Positions 1-8,118 of a stretch of DNA of 64,000 nt are shown here, in pieces. Under the pieces are notes generated by a model, which saw nothing but the letters and a program-made list of their open reading frames with translations, was not told the DNA's origin and ran no database searches. Positions within the stretch are counted from its first letter, which is position 1. The number at the start of each line of letters is the position of its first letter. Origin of the DNA: Shewanella basaltis (GTDB lineage Bacteria > Pseudomonadota > Gammaproteobacteria > Enterobacterales > Shewanellaceae). Position numbers and translations under genes: made by a program. Location: positions 59,887-123,886 of the forward strand of contig NZ_JAKILA010000012.1 of assembly GCF_023283885.1 (NCBI RefSeq). Reading direction: 5' to 3'.

Positions 1-329
1 GTTTTGGCGACGAGATGGTGTTTAAGTTGCCAGCAAAAGATGACAATATCGGTAATCCGATTTTGCCGGCAATTCATGGCGGCGTGATTGCTGGTTTTAT
101 GGAAATGTCGGCCATTGTGCAATTAATGGTGTTCATGCAAGCCAAAAAGGTGCCTAAAATCGTCGATTTTTCAATTGACTATTTACGTGCTGGGTTACAT
201 CAAGACAGCTTTGCAGAATGTAAAATTACTCGCCAGGGGCGTCGTGTGGCCAATGTCAGTATCAATTGCTGGCAAACAAATCGTAAGCAATTAATTGCCA
301 CCGCGAGGGCGCATTTTTTGTTAGATTAA
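1..329 (+). CDS. PaaI-like hotdog thioesterase, 5'-truncated by the window edge
   Basis: The reading frame is open from base 3 with no certain start, so the gene begins before the window and only about 108 C-terminal residues are seen. The segment around positions 60-110 (PAIHGGVIAGFMEMSA) is the helix-start region of the PaaI/YbgC hotdog fold, where the HGG sequence lies at the active site. The remainder gives the beta strands that close the hotdog (VDFSIDYLRAG, FAECKITRQGRRVANV). Family members hydrolyse acyl- or aryl-CoA thioesters in the cytoplasm; the substrate cannot be told from this fragment. It ends 36 bases before the next gene on the same strand. Confidence 0.8.
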   Translation, partial: FGDEMVFKLPAKDDNIGNPILPAIHGGVIAGFMEMSAIVQLMVFMQAKKVPKIVDFSIDYLRAGLHQDSFAECKITRQGRRVANVSINCWQTNRKQLIATARAHFLLD

Positions 330-365
330 TAACCCAATACCGCCAGTAACATTTAAGGAAAGATT

Positions 366-758
366 ATGAAACTTGCATCACTTTTTGTACTCGCATCAGC
401 ATTGTTACTCGGTGCTTGCGCCCACAATACTGCGGGTATTGCCGTTGACTCTAACGGACAGGTAAGGGTAGACAGCTCATCATTTGCAAGTGACATTAAT
501 GTAACGGATATTAGCTCAATGATGGTGGCTGACTTAGTTAAAGCGTCGGCGCTCATTCAGAGTAAATCGAGCTCAGACTTACGGGTACAATACAAATTTA
601 CCTGGTTTGACGCCAACGGCGACACCATTGAAGATGAAGCTACAAGTTGGAAGTCGGTTAAATTACATGGCATGCAACAACGGCAAGTCAGCGCGGTTGC
701 ACCAAATACTCAAGCCACTGGTTTTGAAATATACGTGCGCGAAACCTATTCTCATTAA
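366..758 (+). CDS. ycfL: YcfL-family (DUF1425) outer-membrane lipoprotein
   Basis: A 130-residue protein with a lipoprotein signal peptide: charged MK start, hydrophobic stretch, then lipobox LLGAC with Cys at about residue 17. The body matches the DUF1425 pattern, with an RVQYKFTWFDANG strand near residue 77 that resembles the YHYRFYWYD region of Escherichia coli YcfL. An RBS (AAGGAAAG, 355-362) precedes the ATG. In E. coli ycfL lies beside lpoB and thiK; here a ThiK-like kinase gene also lies a few kb downstream, but lpoB is not in this window. The role of YcfL is not established. Confidence 0.8.
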   Translation: MKLASLFVLASALLLGACAHNTAGIAVDSNGQVRVDSSSFASDINVTDISSMMVADLVKASALIQSKSSSDLRVQYKFTWFDANGDTIEDEATSWKSVKLHGMQQRQVSAVAPNTQATGFEIYVRETYSH

Positions 759-904
759 GATTTTGTCGCCCTTTTAGACGATGCGTTATATGGCTCATTT
801 GCAAGTACTCGCTCATTAATAAAGCCCAGGTGTTGGCAAAATGAGTTTTGTGTTATCAAATTGTATGACGGATCGTGTAATCATTTTTTAGATAGTTTAT
901 ACTC

Positions 905-1001
905 GTGGCCGCCAAGGGGTGTTCAGCAATACTGAACTGAGATGTCTTAAGACGAACCCTTAGAACCTGATCCGGCTTATACCGGCGTAGGAATGGGCCA
1001 C
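905..1001 (+). promoter_or_regulatory. TPP riboswitch (THI element)
   Basis: The conserved THI-box pieces occur in order: GGGGTG (916-921), CTGAGAT (937-943), ACCCTTAGAACCTGATCC (956-973) and ACCGGCGTAGGAA (981-993). GTGGCC (905-910) and GGCCAC (996-1001) close the P1 helix. This is the thiamine pyrophosphate aptamer. It sits about 65 bases before the start codon of a TonB-dependent receptor that heads a thiamine uptake operon, so high TPP should switch the operon off. Confidence 0.95.
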
Positions 1002-1040
1002 ACTATCTATAAGTGCACCTCTTATTCGCTACTCTTGCCG

Positions 1041-1065
1041 GATCTCAAAATCACTATTTGAGGTC
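1041..1065 (+). promoter_or_regulatory. Hairpin sequestering the receptor Shine-Dalgarno sequence
   Basis: GATCTCAAA (1041-1049) can pair with TTTGAGGTC (1057-1065), nine pairs including one G-U, across a 7-base loop. The 3' arm contains the Shine-Dalgarno GAGG (1060-1063) of the ATG at 1068. CACCTC (1016-1021), just after the aptamer, is an alternative partner for the same GAGG. This looks like the expression platform of a translational-off TPP riboswitch. The pairing is read directly; the switching is inferred. Confidence 0.6.
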
Positions 1066-1067
1066 CT

Positions 1068-3269
1068 ATGTTCACGAAAAAATCTATCGGGTTATCCCAC
1101 TCGCCAATTGCTTTAGCGGTTATCGCAGCATTCAGTTCACCTATCGTTATGGCTAAAACTGCAGATGTTGAGCGCGTGACGCCAGAATATGAAAAAATGG
1201 AAGTCATCGTTGTTAACGCTGACTTTAGTAATATCAGCCTAGATAAAATGCCATCAAGCGTTACGGTAATTGATGCACAGCAATTAGAAGATGAAGGTGC
1301 ACAGCATTTTGAAGATGTGCTGAACTCCATCGCTAACTTTAACTGGTCTGGTGGTAGTTCACGGCCTAAATATTTCCAAATTCGTGGTGTTGGTGAACAA
1401 GAGCAATACCAGGGTGCACCCAATTCATCAGTTGGTTTTGTGGTCGATGATATTGACTTGTCAGGGCTTGGCATGGTGTCGAGCATGTATGACATGCAGC
1501 AAGTTGAAGTGCTGCGTGGACCACAAGGGACCCAATATGGCGCTAATGCATTAGCTGGGTTAATTTACCTAAAAAGTAATGACCCAACCGAGTCATTTGA
1601 GCACGGCGCCAAAGTGAGTGTAGGTGACGATGATTTGCGTACTTTTTCTGGCTTTAGTTCAGGGCCATTAAATGACTCAGGTAAATTACTGTACCGGGTG
1701 TCTGTAGAGCAACATAATCAAAATGGTTACCGTGATAATTTATACTTAAACCGCGACGACACCAACGAGCGTGACGAGCTAAGCGCTCGCGCTAAATTAC
1801 GTTGGTATGCCACAGACGACTTGCAAATTGATTTGACCTTATTACATGCCAATTTTGATAACGGCTATGACGCCTGGACACTCGACAATAACACCAGTAA
1901 TACCTTAACGGATAAACCCGGCATGGATGCACAAGAAACCACAGGTGCAGGGCTTAAATTTATTTACACTGGTGCAAGCGCATTTGACTTTACCTCGCTC
2001 TCATCTATTGCCAAAACCGATCACCGCCACGCGTATGATGGTGACTGGGCAAATCCAGATTACTGGGCAAGCAAACAATGCACCGCCTATGACGATGATT
2101 ACAATGTTATCGGCAGCGAACCCTGTGTGTACGACTACATCTGGGATAAAAAAGGCGATAGGCAAACGCTCACCCAGGAGTTTCGTTTATCGTCTAAAGA
2201 GGCGGGGCGAATTTTTGCAGGCAGCACAGATTGGTTAGTGGGCGTATACACCATGAACCTCAACGAAGATAACGACTTATATTCTGAATACAACACATGG
2301 CCTGATGAAGTGTTGCAATCTAGCTACGAAGCCACCAATTATGCGGTGTTTGCTCAATTAGACACTCACCTTGGCCAAGATTATTTATTGTCTAGCGGTT
2401 TACGTATAGAGCGTCGTGACAGCGAGTACCGCGACAGTAATAATGATAATTTTGACCCGTCAGAAAACATGTGGGGCGGTCATATTGCACTTTCTAAAGC
2501 CATTAGTCGCAACCATAACGCATACGCTCGCATAGCCCGCGGCTATAAAGCGGGTGGCTTTAACATGACGTTGCCCACTGAATTAGCCAACAAAAAAGAG
2601 TTTGATACCGAGATTTTATATAACTATGAAATGGGTATGAAATCCACATGGTTAGATGGCAAGGTTGACTCTACCTTAGCAATATTCTTTATGGACCGCG
2701 ACGATCAGCAGGTTGCTGCGTCTTTACAAGATCCCGACAACCCTCAACGATTTGTGCTATTTACCGAAAATGCCGGTAGTTCGCAAAATTACGGCGCAGA
2801 GTTAGATGCTAAATGGTACTTAACCGAAAACATCGAGTTTTATGGTAGCGTCGGTTGGCTTGAGACTGAATATGGCCAATATGAATACAGTGACAAGTAC
2901 GGCTCGATTATTGACTTGTCTGGTCGTGATCTTGCCCATTCACCTCAATTTACCTACAGTGCCGGTATGACTTATGTCGCCGATTCGGGCTGGTTTGCTA
3001 ATATTAATGCCAGTGGCAAAAGCGATTTTTATTACTCAGACAGCAACGAGTCAACATCAGACGCTTACACCATTTATAACGCACGCCTAGGTTATGAAAC
3101 CGCAACCTGGTCTGCCTATTTATGGGGCCGTAATTTATTTGATAAAGAATACGGTGTGCGCGGTTTCTATTTTGGCAATGAGCCAGATTTAGATTGGGCC
3201 GACAAACAGTACATTCGCTATGGCGATCCACGTCAAGTGGGTGTGACATTCGACTATAAATTTATGTAA
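1068..3269 (+). CDS. TonB-dependent outer-membrane receptor, probable thiamine uptake
   Basis: A 733-residue outer-membrane receptor. Residues 1-29 form a signal peptide ending PIVMA. The plug domain spans about residues 55-170 (MPSSVTVIDAQQLEDEG, then VEVLRGPQGTQYG, the typical plug signature). The rest is a 22-strand barrel with the conserved NLFDKEYGVRGF segment near the C-terminus. Substrate assignment is inferred from control by the TPP riboswitch and from the following thiamine-binding protein, PnuT and kinase genes: it probably imports thiamine or a thiamine compound across the outer membrane using TonB energy. The ATG at 1068 is supported by GAGG 5 bases upstream. Confidence 0.88.
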   Translation: MFTKKSIGLSHSPIALAVIAAFSSPIVMAKTADVERVTPEYEKMEVIVVNADFSNISLDKMPSSVTVIDAQQLEDEGAQHFEDVLNSIANFNWSGGSSRPKYFQIRGVGEQEQYQGAPNSSVGFVVDDIDLSGLGMVSSMYDMQQVEVLRGPQGTQYGANALAGLIYLKSNDPTESFEHGAKVSVGDDDLRTFSGFSSGPLNDSGKLLYRVSVEQHNQNGYRDNLYLNRDDTNERDELSARAKLRWYATDDLQIDLTLLHANFDNGYDAWTLDNNTSNTLTDKPGMDAQETTGAGLKFIYTGASAFDFTSLSSIAKTDHRHAYDGDWANPDYWASKQCTAYDDDYNVIGSEPCVYDYIWDKKGDRQTLTQEFRLSSKEAGRIFAGSTDWLVGVYTMNLNEDNDLYSEYNTWPDEVLQSSYEATNYAVFAQLDTHLGQDYLLSSGLRIERRDSEYRDSNNDNFDPSENMWGGHIALSKAISRNHNAYARIARGYKAGGFNMTLPTELANKKEFDTEILYNYEMGMKSTWLDGKVDSTLAIFFMDRDDQQVAASLQDPDNPQRFVLFTENAGSSQNYGAELDAKWYLTENIEFYGSVGWLETEYGQYEYSDKYGSIIDLSGRDLAHSPQFTYSAGMTYVADSGWFANINASGKSDFYYSDSNESTSDAYTIYNARLGYETATWSAYLWGRNLFDKEYGVRGFYFGNEPDLDWADKQYIRYGDPRQVGVTFDYKFM

Positions 3270-3275
3270 CGACTC

Positions 3276-3409
3276 TCAACTCGGATAATAAAGGCAACGA
3301 CACACTTAGTTGCCTTGCTAAATCCTAATATTCATCCGAGTTGATGCTGTTAATGCTACTGGCAAAAGGCAGTTAAGATTTGCCCTTTTACCAGAACACA
3401 TTAACAGCA
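3276..3409 (+). repeat. Two abutting long hairpins inside the thiamine operon
   Basis: Just after the receptor stop codon, TCAACTCGGAT (3276-3286) pairs with ATCCGAGTTGA (3334-3344), enclosing AAGGCAAC (3291-3298) paired with GTTGCCTT (3309-3316). The next base starts a second structure: TGCTGTTAATG (3345-3355) pairs with CATTAACAGCA (3399-3409), enclosing CTGGCAAAAGGC (3359-3370) against GCCCTTTTACCAG (3382-3394). There is no long T run, so these are not clear intrinsic terminators. They could stabilise the receptor part of the mRNA or lower expression of the downstream genes. Confidence 0.75.
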
Positions 3410-3457
3410 CCATAGATTATGGCATCCTAGGTGCTGCAACTTTTAAGGATATTCGTA

Positions 3458-3718
3458 ATGAAATTAACGGCAGAAATCAGTATGTATCCACTACACGAAA
3501 ACTATCTTGATCCCATTAAGTGGTTTATTGATCGTGTTGACCGTTATGACAATATTGAACGTGTTACCAATGCCATGGCCACACAAGTGTGTGGCGAGTA
3601 CAGCGATGTGATGTCAATGTTAGCCACCGAAATGCAAGCCGCACATGAAAAGTGGGGCAAAGCCGTATTTGTGTGTAAGTTTATTGGCGGCGAACTTAAC
3701 CTAAGCCATAGCGAATAA
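3458..3718 (+). CDS. Thiamine-binding protein, MTH1187/YkoF family
   Basis: An 86-residue protein starting at the ATG preceded by AAGGAT (3446-3451). The ferredoxin-like fold pattern of PF01910 is visible: a first strand KLTAEISMYPL, a helix around DPIKWFIDRV, a strand with ATQVCGEYSDVM, and a last strand GKAVFVCKFIGG. There is no signal peptide, so it is predicted cytoplasmic. Family members bind the hydroxymethylpyrimidine or thiamine ring. Its place between the riboswitch-led receptor and PnuT agrees with a role in thiamine capture or delivery. It ends 5 bases before the next gene. Confidence 0.8.
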   Translation: MKLTAEISMYPLHENYLDPIKWFIDRVDRYDNIERVTNAMATQVCGEYSDVMSMLATEMQAAHEKWGKAVFVCKFIGGELNLSHSE

Positions 3719-3723
3719 CCGCC

Positions 3724-4401
3724 ATGAATGAAGTGATGTTAGCCATTCAACAAGCGTTTACCGAGGCGTCGGTGATGACATTTTGGGAAGCTATCGCGGT
3801 CATGCTTGCGCTGGCTTACCTAATTTTGGCAATGCGCACTAATATTTGGTGTTGGTCGGCTGCTTTTTTAAGCACCGCAATTTATACCATATTGTTTTGG
3901 AATGTATCGCTACTCATGGAGTCGGTACTCAATATTTATTATATGGGGATGGCCGTTTATGGTTATTGGTTGTGGCTGCAGGTACCGCCGGAGCAGCAAT
4001 CGCAGCAACATGACGTCAGCTCTCAGCTGAGTATCACCAGTTGGACATGGCATACCCACGCCATTTTGATTACTGTCACTGCGTTGGTGTCAGTTGCGGT
4101 GGGTTACGCTATGGCAACTTACACTTCTGCAGCCTTTCCCTATATTGATGCGGCAACCACCTGTTTTGCGGTTGTGACCACCTATTTAGTGGCAAAAAAA
4201 GTGCTCGAGAATTGGCTGTATTGGGTGATCATTGACTTGGTTTCCATTTACCTTTACTTCCAAAAAGGGCTTATGTTGACCTCTGGGTTGTTTATTTTAT
4301 ACGTGGCAATGGCGGTGGCTGGTTATCTAATGTGGCGTAAAAAATATCAACATAATGTTGTAGATCAAGATAAGATTTCTCAGCAAATAATTAGTGTATA
4401 A
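3724..4401 (+). CDS. pnuT: PnuC-family transporter, probable thiamine carrier PnuT
   Basis: A 225-residue inner-membrane protein with about seven hydrophobic segments. It carries the PnuC-family aromatic pattern in each half: YYMGMAVYGYWLW near residue 77 and ILYVAMAVAGYLMW near the C-terminus, with NWLYWVIIDLVS between. PnuC members carry vitamins by facilitated diffusion. The TPP-riboswitch operon and the neighbouring thiamine genes point to thiamine (PnuT) rather than nicotinamide riboside (PnuC). Trapping would come from the kinase encoded next. It starts 5 bases after the thiamine-binding protein gene and is 35 bases from the kinase gene. Confidence 0.85.
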   Translation: MNEVMLAIQQAFTEASVMTFWEAIAVMLALAYLILAMRTNIWCWSAAFLSTAIYTILFWNVSLLMESVLNIYYMGMAVYGYWLWLQVPPEQQSQQHDVSSQLSITSWTWHTHAILITVTALVSVAVGYAMATYTSAAFPYIDAATTCFAVVTTYLVAKKVLENWLYWVIIDLVSIYLYFQKGLMLTSGLFILYVAMAVAGYLMWRKKYQHNVVDQDKISQQIISV

Positions 4402-4436
4402 TCGCCACATTATCATACTGTTAATGCGGTAAAACT

Positions 4437-5459
4437 ATGTCTTCACCCTTTCTCAATTTGCCCTTATCGTTAACTAATGCGTTGCAGCAGGCTATGCCTG
4501 CTGCACTGTATCAAACCTTATTAACACAATGCACCGCAGTTACCTTATTAAATCAGGGATTAAGTAATCAAAATTACCTATTGTCTTGCGTTGCTGGGGA
4601 TAAAGTTCTTAGGGTTAACCATCATAATGATTGGTGCGATAGGGCGCTTGAGGTTGAGTGTTGGCGCTGTGCAATAGCAGCCAATATAGCGCCTAAGCTC
4701 GAATGGGTAAGTCAAGACAAACAATTTTATCTAAGTGATTTTATTGACCAACCACAAGGCGAGTGGGGCCTGCTTGCATCAATGTTTGGTCACTTAACCG
4801 CTCGGTCACCTTTAGCAGCAACACATATCAATGCAGATAAAGTCTCTTTGTTAGTGCATTTGTTTACCTCACTGAGTCAGTTACCCGTGCCGTCTAAAAC
4901 TATTACTATAACCGAGCAGTGGCAGCAATATGCCAAGCAATTGCATGGTTTAAGTCATCAACAACATTCGGCGAGCTGGCAACAAGGTTGGCAAACATTG
5001 CAAAATATGAATGTTCGTATTAGGCATTGGTTATCACAATTAGAGTCGTGTGTGCTTTTACCTATTTTTTGTCATCGCGATTTGAGCCCGCATAACCTAC
5101 TATTGCATACTCAACCCCATTGCGAAGGTGATGCACAAGCTAAACTGTATTGTATTGATTACGAATATGCTGTTGCAAGTCACCCATTATTTGATTTGGC
5201 CAGTGCAATAGCGACTCATCAACTAACGCAGCAACAAGTCGATACATTAACTCACAAGGTGATTGTGCAATATTGCCAAAGCGCGAGTCTAACAGATGTG
5301 GCGGCCGCAAAAGCGGCAATGCCTGCCGCGATTAACTGTTTTTGGTTATTTTCAGCTATGTGGGCATTGCTTATGGCCGCGACAGCGCCAGATGAGGACA
5401 CATTAACCATGTCTAAATACATTAAGTTTTACAATCAATACTTGGCTTTGATCCATTAA
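4437..5459 (+). CDS. APH/choline-kinase-fold kinase, probable thiamine kinase
   Basis: A 340-residue aminoglycoside-phosphotransferase-fold protein. The catalytic loop is HRDLSPHN at residues 213-220 (Asp215 base, Asn220) and the metal-binding IDYE follows near residue 241. NQNYLLSC (about residue 45) is the nucleotide-loop strand. In E. coli thiamine kinase ThiK (YcfN) has this fold and makes thiamine phosphate. Here the gene is last in a TPP-controlled uptake operon behind PnuT, so phosphorylating imported thiamine is the natural role. The other possibility is an unrelated small-molecule kinase of the same fold. The Asp and Asn catalytic residues are intact. Confidence 0.75.
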   Translation: MSSPFLNLPLSLTNALQQAMPAALYQTLLTQCTAVTLLNQGLSNQNYLLSCVAGDKVLRVNHHNDWCDRALEVECWRCAIAANIAPKLEWVSQDKQFYLSDFIDQPQGEWGLLASMFGHLTARSPLAATHINADKVSLLVHLFTSLSQLPVPSKTITITEQWQQYAKQLHGLSHQQHSASWQQGWQTLQNMNVRIRHWLSQLESCVLLPIFCHRDLSPHNLLLHTQPHCEGDAQAKLYCIDYEYAVASHPLFDLASAIATHQLTQQQVDTLTHKVIVQYCQSASLTDVAAAKAAMPAAINCFWLFSAMWALLMAATAPDEDTLTMSKYIKFYNQYLALIH

Positions 5460-5500
5460 TCGACGTATAGATAAGTTCACTTAATTTTGAGGGATCAATC

Positions 5501-6346
5501 GTGACCAAAAAACTGCTGTTATTACTGTGCTGTACCATTTTCTTTGTTGGTTGTTCAACCAAGGTGAGTTATTTTTTTCTTGATTGGGCCATAGAGTGGG
5601 AAGTTGAAGAATACGTTGATTTAAACCGTGATCAGCAAAACAAGTTTGATCAAGTGGTTGAACGGTTTTTAGTATGGCATCGGCAGGAAGAGCTACCCCG
5701 TTATCGTGACCAGTTGAGCCTATTATCAACCCAGGCCAATGACTTTTCATTAACGCCTGAATTGTGGCAACAACAAGTGACTATGGCCAAAGCGCACTGG
5801 TATCGTATTTTTAACTTTGTCATGCCAGATCTGTTGCCCATTATTGCCAGTTTTGATGATAAGCAAGTACAACAAGTGTTAGCTCAATTAAAAAAAGAAC
5901 AAAAAGAGCTCATTGAAGAATACGCCGGTAAAGACCAAGCTGAGTTAATAAAAGACTCAGATAAACGCATCGAAAAACAATTAACAGAATGGACTGGCAG
6001 TGTGAGCGATGCGCAAAAACACATCATTCATCAAGCAAACACAGAGCGGCTAGCCACATTGGATATGTGGCTTGAATATCGTCATGAATGGTTAAGGCAA
6101 TTTGAGCAAGCCTTGTTACGCCGACACGAGGCCGATTACTTCTCGGCACAAATGACCCGTTTGCTTACCGCGCCAGATGAGCTCAAATCGTCAATTTACC
6201 GAGACAATGTTGACATAAATACCCACAAATTTGGCGTAATGTTAATTGCCTTAAACCAAACCTTTAGTGATAAACAGCGTAAACATTTTAATGATAAATT
6301 AACTCAATTAGTCAACGACTTAACTGAGCTGCATTTAGATAAATAA
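5501..6346 (+). CDS. DUF6279-family lipoprotein
   Basis: A 281-residue lipoprotein with GTG start and a GAGGGA RBS 7 bases before it. The signal peptide has a run of leucines and lipobox FVGC (Cys about residue 18). The mature part is almost all helical and rich in Gln, Glu and Lys, with an early WAIEWEVEEYVDLNRDQQ segment that is typical of the DUF6279 family. No enzymatic motif is visible. It lies 41 bases after the thiamine kinase gene and may be read through from that operon, but a shared function is not evident. Confidence 0.7.
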   Translation: MTKKLLLLLCCTIFFVGCSTKVSYFFLDWAIEWEVEEYVDLNRDQQNKFDQVVERFLVWHRQEELPRYRDQLSLLSTQANDFSLTPELWQQQVTMAKAHWYRIFNFVMPDLLPIIASFDDKQVQQVLAQLKKEQKELIEEYAGKDQAELIKDSDKRIEKQLTEWTGSVSDAQKHIIHQANTERLATLDMWLEYRHEWLRQFEQALLRRHEADYFSAQMTRLLTAPDELKSSIYRDNVDINTHKFGVMLIALNQTFSDKQRKHFNDKLTQLVNDLTELHLDK

Positions 6347-6447
6347 CCTTACAAGTACAGCTTGTTCTATATTAAGCTGTGTAAATTGAAACTTTTTGCC
6401 GCCAGAGCAGGTCTTTTTATTGACTACACATTGAGGACTTATTATTT

Positions 6448-7041
6448 ATGCAAAGGTTAATCCGGTTATATCAAACATTTTTACAAGGGCTTACACATTC
6501 AGAAGGCCTTGCTGCTTTAGCGTTAAGGCTTTATCTGGCGCCGGTATTAATGCAAGCCGGATATAATAAGTTGTCTCATTTTGACGACACAGCTGCCTGG
6601 TTTGGTAACCCAGATTGGGGCTTGGGCTTACCTATGCCTGAGCTGATGACGGCATTGGCCGCTGGCACCGAGCTGTTTGGTGGGGCACTATTATTAATTG
6701 GTCTTGCGACAAGATTAGTGGCTTTACCTATGATGATCACCATGCTGGTGGCTGCGTTTGCGGTGCATTTACCTAATGGATGGCTTGCTATTGCAGACGC
6801 CAGCTCATGGCTTGCTAACGAAAACGTGATGGCATCTGCAGAAAAGTTAGCCGCGGCAAAATCTATATTACAACAACATGGTAATTACGAATGGTTGACC
6901 AGCTCAGGCAATTTTGTGATTTTAAATAACGGTATCGAATTTGCCATAACTTACTTATTTATGTTGCTAGCATTACTGGTGATTGGCGGTGGTCGCTATA
7001 CCAGTGTTGACTATTTTATTAGCCGTCGCTTATTAAAGTAG
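6448..7041 (+). CDS. DoxX-family inner-membrane protein
   Basis: A 197-residue protein with four hydrophobic helices and the DoxX pattern: ALRLYLAPVLMQAGYNKLSHFDD in the first segment, then a helix with GTELFGGALLLIGLATRL and a third rich in Met and Ala. DoxX-like proteins are membrane proteins sometimes linked to redox or sulfur metabolism; no specific role can be assigned here. An RBS (GAGGA, 6432-6436) lies upstream of the ATG, and an intrinsic terminator follows the stop codon. Confidence 0.8.
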   Translation: MQRLIRLYQTFLQGLTHSEGLAALALRLYLAPVLMQAGYNKLSHFDDTAAWFGNPDWGLGLPMPELMTALAAGTELFGGALLLIGLATRLVALPMMITMLVAAFAVHLPNGWLAIADASSWLANENVMASAEKLAAAKSILQQHGNYEWLTSSGNFVILNNGIEFAITYLFMLLALLVIGGGRYTSVDYFISRRLLK

Positions 7042-7075
7042 TGTTGTTCACTCGGTAGATGAAACCCATTTAATT

Positions 7076-7101
7076 AATCCCACCAAATTGGTGGGATTTT
7101 T
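7076..7101 (+). terminator. Intrinsic terminator after the DoxX gene
   Basis: AATCCCACC and GGTGGGATT form a 9-bp stem with a short AAATT loop, followed by TTTTTG. It lies 35 bases after the DoxX stop codon and 40 bases before the nitroreductase gene. Confidence 0.85.
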
Positions 7102-7142
7102 GTTAATATCATCTGCAAAATATTTCTTGAAAGGATTGCATC

Positions 7143-7691
7143 TTGGACGCTAAACAACTGTTATTGACTCGCCAATCAACACCCCGTCTTGTGGCCCCAG
7201 CGCCTAACGATGAACAATTGACCTTTTTACTCGACGCCGCAGCCAGAGTACCCGATCATGGTGCCTTAACACCGTGGGAATTTATTATTGCCGTTGACGA
7301 TGGCCTAGCTAAGTTAGCTGACATTTTTGTTGCAGCGGCAAAAGCACAAGGAGCCGATGACGCCATGATAACCAAGGCCGGCAACATGCCGTATCGTGCT
7401 CCCATGGTCATAACCGTTGTTGCCAAAACACAACAGCATGACAAAGTGCCAGCCATAGAACAGCATATCGCAGCCGGTTGCGCCACTATGGCCATGCAAC
7501 AAGCCGCATTTGCAATAGGGTTAGGTGCAGTTTGGCGCAGTGGTGATTTCGCCTTCAACGCCGATGTCAATAACGCATTAGGGTTAGCCGCAGACGATCA
7601 AATTGTGGGCTTTTTATATGTCGGCACCCCAGCTGTCGTCGCACCCATAAAACCGCTTAAAAGTGGCCAACAATTTGCGCGTTATTTGTAA
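7143..7691 (+). CDS. YdjA-like nitroreductase (FMN, NAD(P)H-dependent)
   Basis: A 182-residue nitroreductase-fold protein starting at TTG (MDAKQLLLTRQS), with GAAAGGA 6 bases upstream. The start resembles E. coli YdjA: RQSTPRLVAPAPNDEQL matches the RRSASRLAEPAP region with the FMN-contacting Arg-Ser pair, and ARVPDHGALTPWEF matches the next conserved segment. A GCATMAMQQAAFAIGLGAVW helix and a final GFLYVGTP strand complete the minimal YdjA-type domain. It would bind FMN as a dimer and reduce unknown nitro or quinone substrates. It stands alone, with an accessory region downstream. Confidence 0.85.
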   Translation: MDAKQLLLTRQSTPRLVAPAPNDEQLTFLLDAAARVPDHGALTPWEFIIAVDDGLAKLADIFVAAAKAQGADDAMITKAGNMPYRAPMVITVVAKTQQHDKVPAIEQHIAAGCATMAMQQAAFAIGLGAVWRSGDFAFNADVNNALGLAADDQIVGFLYVGTPAVVAPIKPLKSGQQFARYL

Positions 7692-7713
7692 GCAATGTAA
7701 GGTCATTACCGCT

Positions 7714-7768
7714 CGACGTTAGGAGCCTTGGCCATCTTCATGTTGATGGCCTGCGGCCAATAACGTCG
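7714..7768. repeat. Interrupted inverted repeat
   Basis: CGACGTTA (7714-7721) and TTGGCC (7728-7733) pair with GGCCAA (7755-7760) and TAACGTCG (7761-7768). A 6-base one-sided bulge (GGAGCC) and a 21-base loop complete the structure. The one-sided bulge recalls folded attC sites, but the ends do not fit the GTTRRRY core well, so it is recorded only as an inverted repeat at the edge of the accessory island. Confidence 0.6.
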
Positions 7769-8118
7769 TGGCGCTTCGTCTCGGTTCAAACAGCATCTTA
7801 ACTGGCTATAAATGTCGAGTAGATATCCTGTTGCGGCTAGGTCTCCCACTTTTACGCAGTTATAAATCCTTTGTGTAAAAAAGCCAGTCTTGGTCTCGTT
7901 ATGTCATCACCAAAATTCTCGCTTTTATCCCAAGAACAAACTTAGTTTATTGAATTGGTTTATTTTTGTTCGAAAGTCATCTTTACATAAAAAGACCCAA
8001 TCGTTCTCGGTTATTAAAATTCTCGGTTTTACCTAGCCAAAAGGGTGATTGATTCATGAAGGGTAAACTGATAAGTTGCTAAAATTATTAATAATTAAAG
8101 TCGTATGGATGTAGGGTT
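7769..8118. other. Non-coding stretch at the left edge of the cassette island
   Basis: No credible gene is seen here. GTTATAAATCC (7859-7869) matches in 10 of 11 positions the reverse complement of the left end of the attC-like site at 8557 (GGATGTATAAC). This is what is expected of the first bases of an integron cassette, so it is the probable left border of cassette 1. The rest is AT-rich with no recognisable motif. Confidence 0.4.

Noticed and set aside
1022..1495. 157-residue open frame on the minus strand inside the TonB receptor gene
   Set aside because: It is the antisense shadow of a clear receptor frame, lacks its own RBS and motif, and covers the receptor's riboswitch platform.
3276..3409. 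Intrinsic terminators after the TonB receptor
   Set aside because: The stems are good but no T run follows either one, and the next gene is part of the same functional operon.
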